Assembly (NCBI GenBank): GCA_944386335.1
Contig: CALXAQ010000035.1
Coordinates: 1 to 7,351, forward strand
Direction of reading: 5' to 3'
Origin: an uncultured Clostridia bacterium
GTDB taxonomy: Bacteria; Bacillota; Clostridia; TANB77; CAG-508
DNA: 7,351 nt
The notes under the pieces are model-generated. The model was given only the letters and a program-made list of their open reading frames with translations, was not told where the DNA came from and did not search any database. Shown here piece after piece: positions 5,685 through 7,351 of this stretch (the first letter of the stretch is position 1; each line of letters begins with the position of its first letter). A program made the position numbers and the translations under genes.

Positions 5685-6302
5685 CTAATCCTTTATTACT
5701 ATCCCTAATAACTTAGACAAATCTAATGCCTGCATTGGATTCACAATCGTTCCCTTTATTTCTTCTAATCCTACAGTTATTCCTTCTATATCACAGGTAG
5801 TTAAATCTATATCTTTTAAACTAGTATGGAAAAAACTACTTGCCATTAAGTTACAGTTTTGCAAAGAAAGATGTTTTGCTTTCACTTCTTCTACATTTGC
5901 TTCTTGTAAATTGCAATTCTGAAAAGCAATTTCTTTCATCTGGCTACCTGAGAAATTAGCATAATTCATCCTATTTTCTTCAAAATATACATGATAAAAA
6001 TAATTTTCTAGCCAACTTGTTCCCATCAATTTACAATTTTGAAATTGTACTCTTATAAAAGAACACTCTTCCCAATAAGTGTTAGAAAAATCACAATTTT
6101 CAAATAGAACATCACTAAAGATAACTTTGCGAAAATGACTTTCTACACTATTGGTATGTAAAAATTTACTTTTACTTATTTCGATTTTTTCCGCTTCTAA
6201 CTTTCCCATATAATTGCTAAGTTGTTTTTGGCTTACATCTTCTTGTAATAAGGGTTTTTCCATATCTTTTAATTCAGAAATCATTGGTTTATCGATTGGC
6301 AT
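5685..6302 (-). CDS. Pentapeptide-repeat protein
   Basis: A 205-residue soluble protein. From about residue 55 to 175 it follows the A(D/N)LXX-type pentapeptide pattern that forms a right-handed quadrilateral beta helix: FSDVLFENCDF, WEECSFIRVQF, QNCKLMGTSW, NYANFSG, QNCNLQEANV, LQNCNLMASSF, TTCDIEG. Cysteine recurs at multiples of ten (70, 80, 90, 130, 150, 170), the position before the central aromatic or aliphatic residue. The N-terminal 50 residues are charged and not repetitive, and the C-terminus (VNPMQALDLSKLLGIVIKD) is a cap seen in Firmicute members. Qnr proteins of this fold protect DNA gyrase from quinolones, but most relatives have no known function and I see nothing here that proves gyrase binding. 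AAGGAGG lies 9 nt before the ATG. It is the first gene of the unit leading to the phosphatase. Confidence 0.88.
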   Translation of the reverse strand: MPIDKPMISELKDMEKPLLQEDVSQKQLSNYMGKLEAEKIEISKSKFLHTNSVESHFRKVIFSDVLFENCDFSNTYWEECSFIRVQFQNCKLMGTSWLENYFYHVYFEENRMNYANFSGSQMKEIAFQNCNLQEANVEEVKAKHLSLQNCNLMASSFFHTSLKDIDLTTCDIEGITVGLEEIKGTIVNPMQALDLSKLLGIVIKD

Positions 6303-6329
6303 TTTCTTTTTCCTCCTTATATTTTTTTG

Positions 6330-6358
6330 ATTATATCGTATGTTTTTCTTTTATACAA
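6330..6358 (-). promoter_or_regulatory. Promoter of the pentapeptide-repeat gene
   Basis: On the minus strand TATAAT (6330-6335) is preceded by TTGTAT (6353-6358) at a 17-nt spacing. The start site would lie near 6323, about 20 nt before the coding start, with the AAGGAGG site in between. The layout closely resembles the pta promoter, suggesting the ordinary vegetative sigma factor. Confidence 0.7.
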
Positions 6359-6377
6359 GGAAAATTTATGATACACT
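6349..6377 (+). promoter_or_regulatory. Probable extended -10 promoter of guaD
   Basis: TGATACACT (6369-6377) fits an extended -10 element, TGn followed by TACACT, which has four of six consensus bases. The -35 position (6349-6354, TTTTAT) is poor and overlaps the -35 box of the divergent pentapeptide promoter. This is the only plausible promoter I see in the 99-bp divergent intergenic region for the plus strand. Confidence 0.35.
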
Positions 6378-6401
6378 ATATAGCAAGAAGGAGTTGATTA
6401 C

Positions 6402-6863
6402 ATGAATCCATATATGGAAAAAGCAAACAAAGAAGCTGAAAAAGGTATGCATTTAAACGATGGCGGACCTTTTGGAGCAGTTATTACAGATAAAAAAGGA
6501 AATATAATTAGTATAGCACATAATACCGTATTAAAAGAAAAAGATCCTACTGCACACGCAGAAATAAATGCTATTCGAATGGCTTGTAAAAAACTAAATA
6601 CTTACGATTTATCAGATTATATTTTATATACTTCTTGTGAACCTTGTCCTATGTGTTTTTCAGCTATTGTTTGGGCTAATATAAAAGATGTTTATTATGC
6701 ATGTAATAGAAAAGATGCTGCTAGTATTGGTTTCCGAGATGATGCTATTTATTCTTACTTAGCCGGAGAAAATAAAGACTTATTACATCTCCATCCTATA
6801 GATAGAGAAAACTGTATCTCTTTATTCCAAACTTATCAAGAAGAAGGCGGAGAAATTTATTAA
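6402..6863 (+). CDS. guaD: Guanine deaminase, GuaD-like (CDA superfamily)
   Basis: A 153-residue cytoplasmic zinc hydrolase of the cytidine deaminase superfamily, predicted to convert guanine to xanthine and ammonia in purine salvage. Zinc ligands and the proton-shuttling Glu are clear: TAHAE (His52, Glu54) and SCEPCPMC (Cys82, Cys85). Features that favour GuaD over the tRNA deaminase TadA are GGPFGAVI near the N-terminus, DPTAHAEINAIRMACK, LYTSCEPCPMC (TadA usually has VTLEPCPMC), the GFRDDAIY segment and the extended C-terminal tail that swaps between subunits in B. subtilis GuaD, which is about 156 residues. Another nucleobase or nucleoside substrate remains possible. AAGGAG lies 8 nt before the ATG. 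The gene stands alone, divergent from the pentapeptide gene, and ends at a bidirectional terminator. Confidence 0.82.
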   Translation: MNPYMEKANKEAEKGMHLNDGGPFGAVITDKKGNIISIAHNTVLKEKDPTAHAEINAIRMACKKLNTYDLSDYILYTSCEPCPMCFSAIVWANIKDVYYACNRKDAASIGFRDDAIYSYLAGENKDLLHLHPIDRENCISLFQTYQEEGGEIY

Positions 6864-6873
6864 TATACATACG

Positions 6874-6913
6874 AAAAAAGTAGAATAAGCCTAAAGTCCT
6901 ATTCTACTTTTAA
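6874..6913. terminator. Bidirectional intrinsic terminator between guaD and the LPXTG gene
   Basis: AAAAGTAGAATA (6876-6887) and TATTCTACTTTT (6900-6911) form a perfect 12-bp stem around a 12-nt loop. On the plus strand it ends in a TTTT tract just after guaD. On the minus strand the stem runs into six T residues, so it also terminates the convergent surface-protein gene, whose stop lies at 6920-6922. Confidence 0.85.
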
Positions 6914-6919
6914 ATTGCA

Positions 6920-7351
6920 TTAACGTCCTATTTTCTTATATCTACAATAGAAATAAATACAAACTCCTATTCCCACAAATAGAAAACCTAATGCAAACAT
7001 TCCTTCACCAGTTTGTGGTAAAATACCTGGTCTAGTGCTATTATCACCGGATTCTGTATGATTATTATTGCCTTGTGTATTTGTAATATTCTGTACTTCG
7101 TTTGCTATTTCATTAGATAATTGCTCATTATTTTGATTATTATTTTCCTCTTCGTTGCCTTGTCCTGGATTGTTTCCATCATCAGGATTTTGGTCACCAT
7201 CTCCCGGATGATTATCTCCTGGTTCTTCTCCATCGCCTGGTAAATCTCCTTCCCCTTCATCTGGTTTTTCTGGGACATCTGGATTCTCTTCTGATATTTC
7301 TATGTTGAAACTTACTTGTGCTTGATTTCCAGCTTCGTCTACAGCAATAAT
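6920..7351 (-). CDS. C-terminal part of an LPXTG cell-wall-anchored surface protein
   Basis: The frame is open from the window edge to the TAA at 6920-6922 and gives the last 143 residues; the N-terminus, with any signal peptide, is outside. The visible part begins IIAVDEAGNQAQVSFNI, which looks like the last strands of an Ig-like repeat of the kind common in adhesins. Residues about 20-108 are a low-complexity, acidic stalk rich in Pro, Gly, Asp, Glu and Asn (PGDGEEPGD, GDGDQNPDDGNNPGQGNEEE). Then come the sortase motif LPQTG (111-115), a hydrophobic membrane segment (about 118-135) and a basic tail, RYKKIGR. Sortase would cleave between Thr and Gly and join the protein to peptidoglycan, leaving the Ig-like part exposed. 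Function and ligand are unknown. It converges on guaD with a shared terminator. Confidence 0.9.
   Translation of the reverse strand: MIAVDEAGNQAQVSFNIEISEENPDVPEKPDEGEGDLPGDGEEPGDNHPGDGDQNPDDGNNPGQGNEEENNNQNNEQLSNEIANEVQNITNTQGNNNHTESGDNSTRPGILPQTGEGMFALGFLFVGIGVCIYFYCRYKKIGR

Noticed and set aside
6402..6863. Annotation as tRNA adenosine deaminase TadA.
   Set aside because: The GGPFGAVI and TSCEPCPMC motifs, the Zn-ligand spacing and the C-terminal tail match GuaD better than TadA.

Overview
The window is AT-rich, densely packed DNA from a Gram-positive, spore-forming member of the Bacillota, most likely class Clostridia. Three things point there: an acetate-fermentation pta-ackA pair, a spore-cortex hydrolase/GerQ-like coat gene pair behind a mother-cell type promoter, and an LPXTG sortase-anchored surface protein. 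Strong AGGAGG-type ribosome binding sites precede most genes. The genus cannot be fixed from the sequence alone.

Layout, left to right. On the minus strand, positions 1-2162 hold pta followed by ackA (3' end cut by the window edge), with a good sigma-A type promoter at 2199-2227. Together they convert acetyl-CoA to acetate and ATP. A 61-bp imperfect inverted repeat (2253-2313) lies between this promoter and the previous gene. Next, still minus, come a CwlJ/SleB-type cell wall hydrolase (2644-3092, broken by a single-base frameshift) and a small GerQ-like coat protein (2314-2619). Their order matches the cwlJ-gerQ pair of Bacillus spores, and a sigma-K consensus-like promoter sits just upstream (3113-3141).

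Positions 3180-6302 (minus) hold a pentapeptide-repeat protein, a histidine phosphatase, a short leader ORF and an ABC-F ATPase. The 200-bp leader of the ABC-F gene is the most interesting part of the window. It has its own extended -10 promoter, a 25-codon leader peptide with an excellent ribosome binding site, and three inverted repeats. These can form either a 12-bp stem plus a stem that hides the ABC-F ribosome binding site, or an alternative stem that frees it. This is the architecture of an antibiotic-responsive translational attenuator, and it suggests the ABC-F protein is an inducible ribosome-protection factor.

On the plus strand, 6402-6863 encodes a GuaD-like guanine deaminase, transcribed divergently from the pentapeptide gene. 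It converges on the 3' end of an LPXTG surface protein (6920-7351, minus, 5' part outside the window), with a bidirectional terminator at 6874-6913 between them.

No tRNA, rRNA, CRISPR array or complete insertion sequence was seen.
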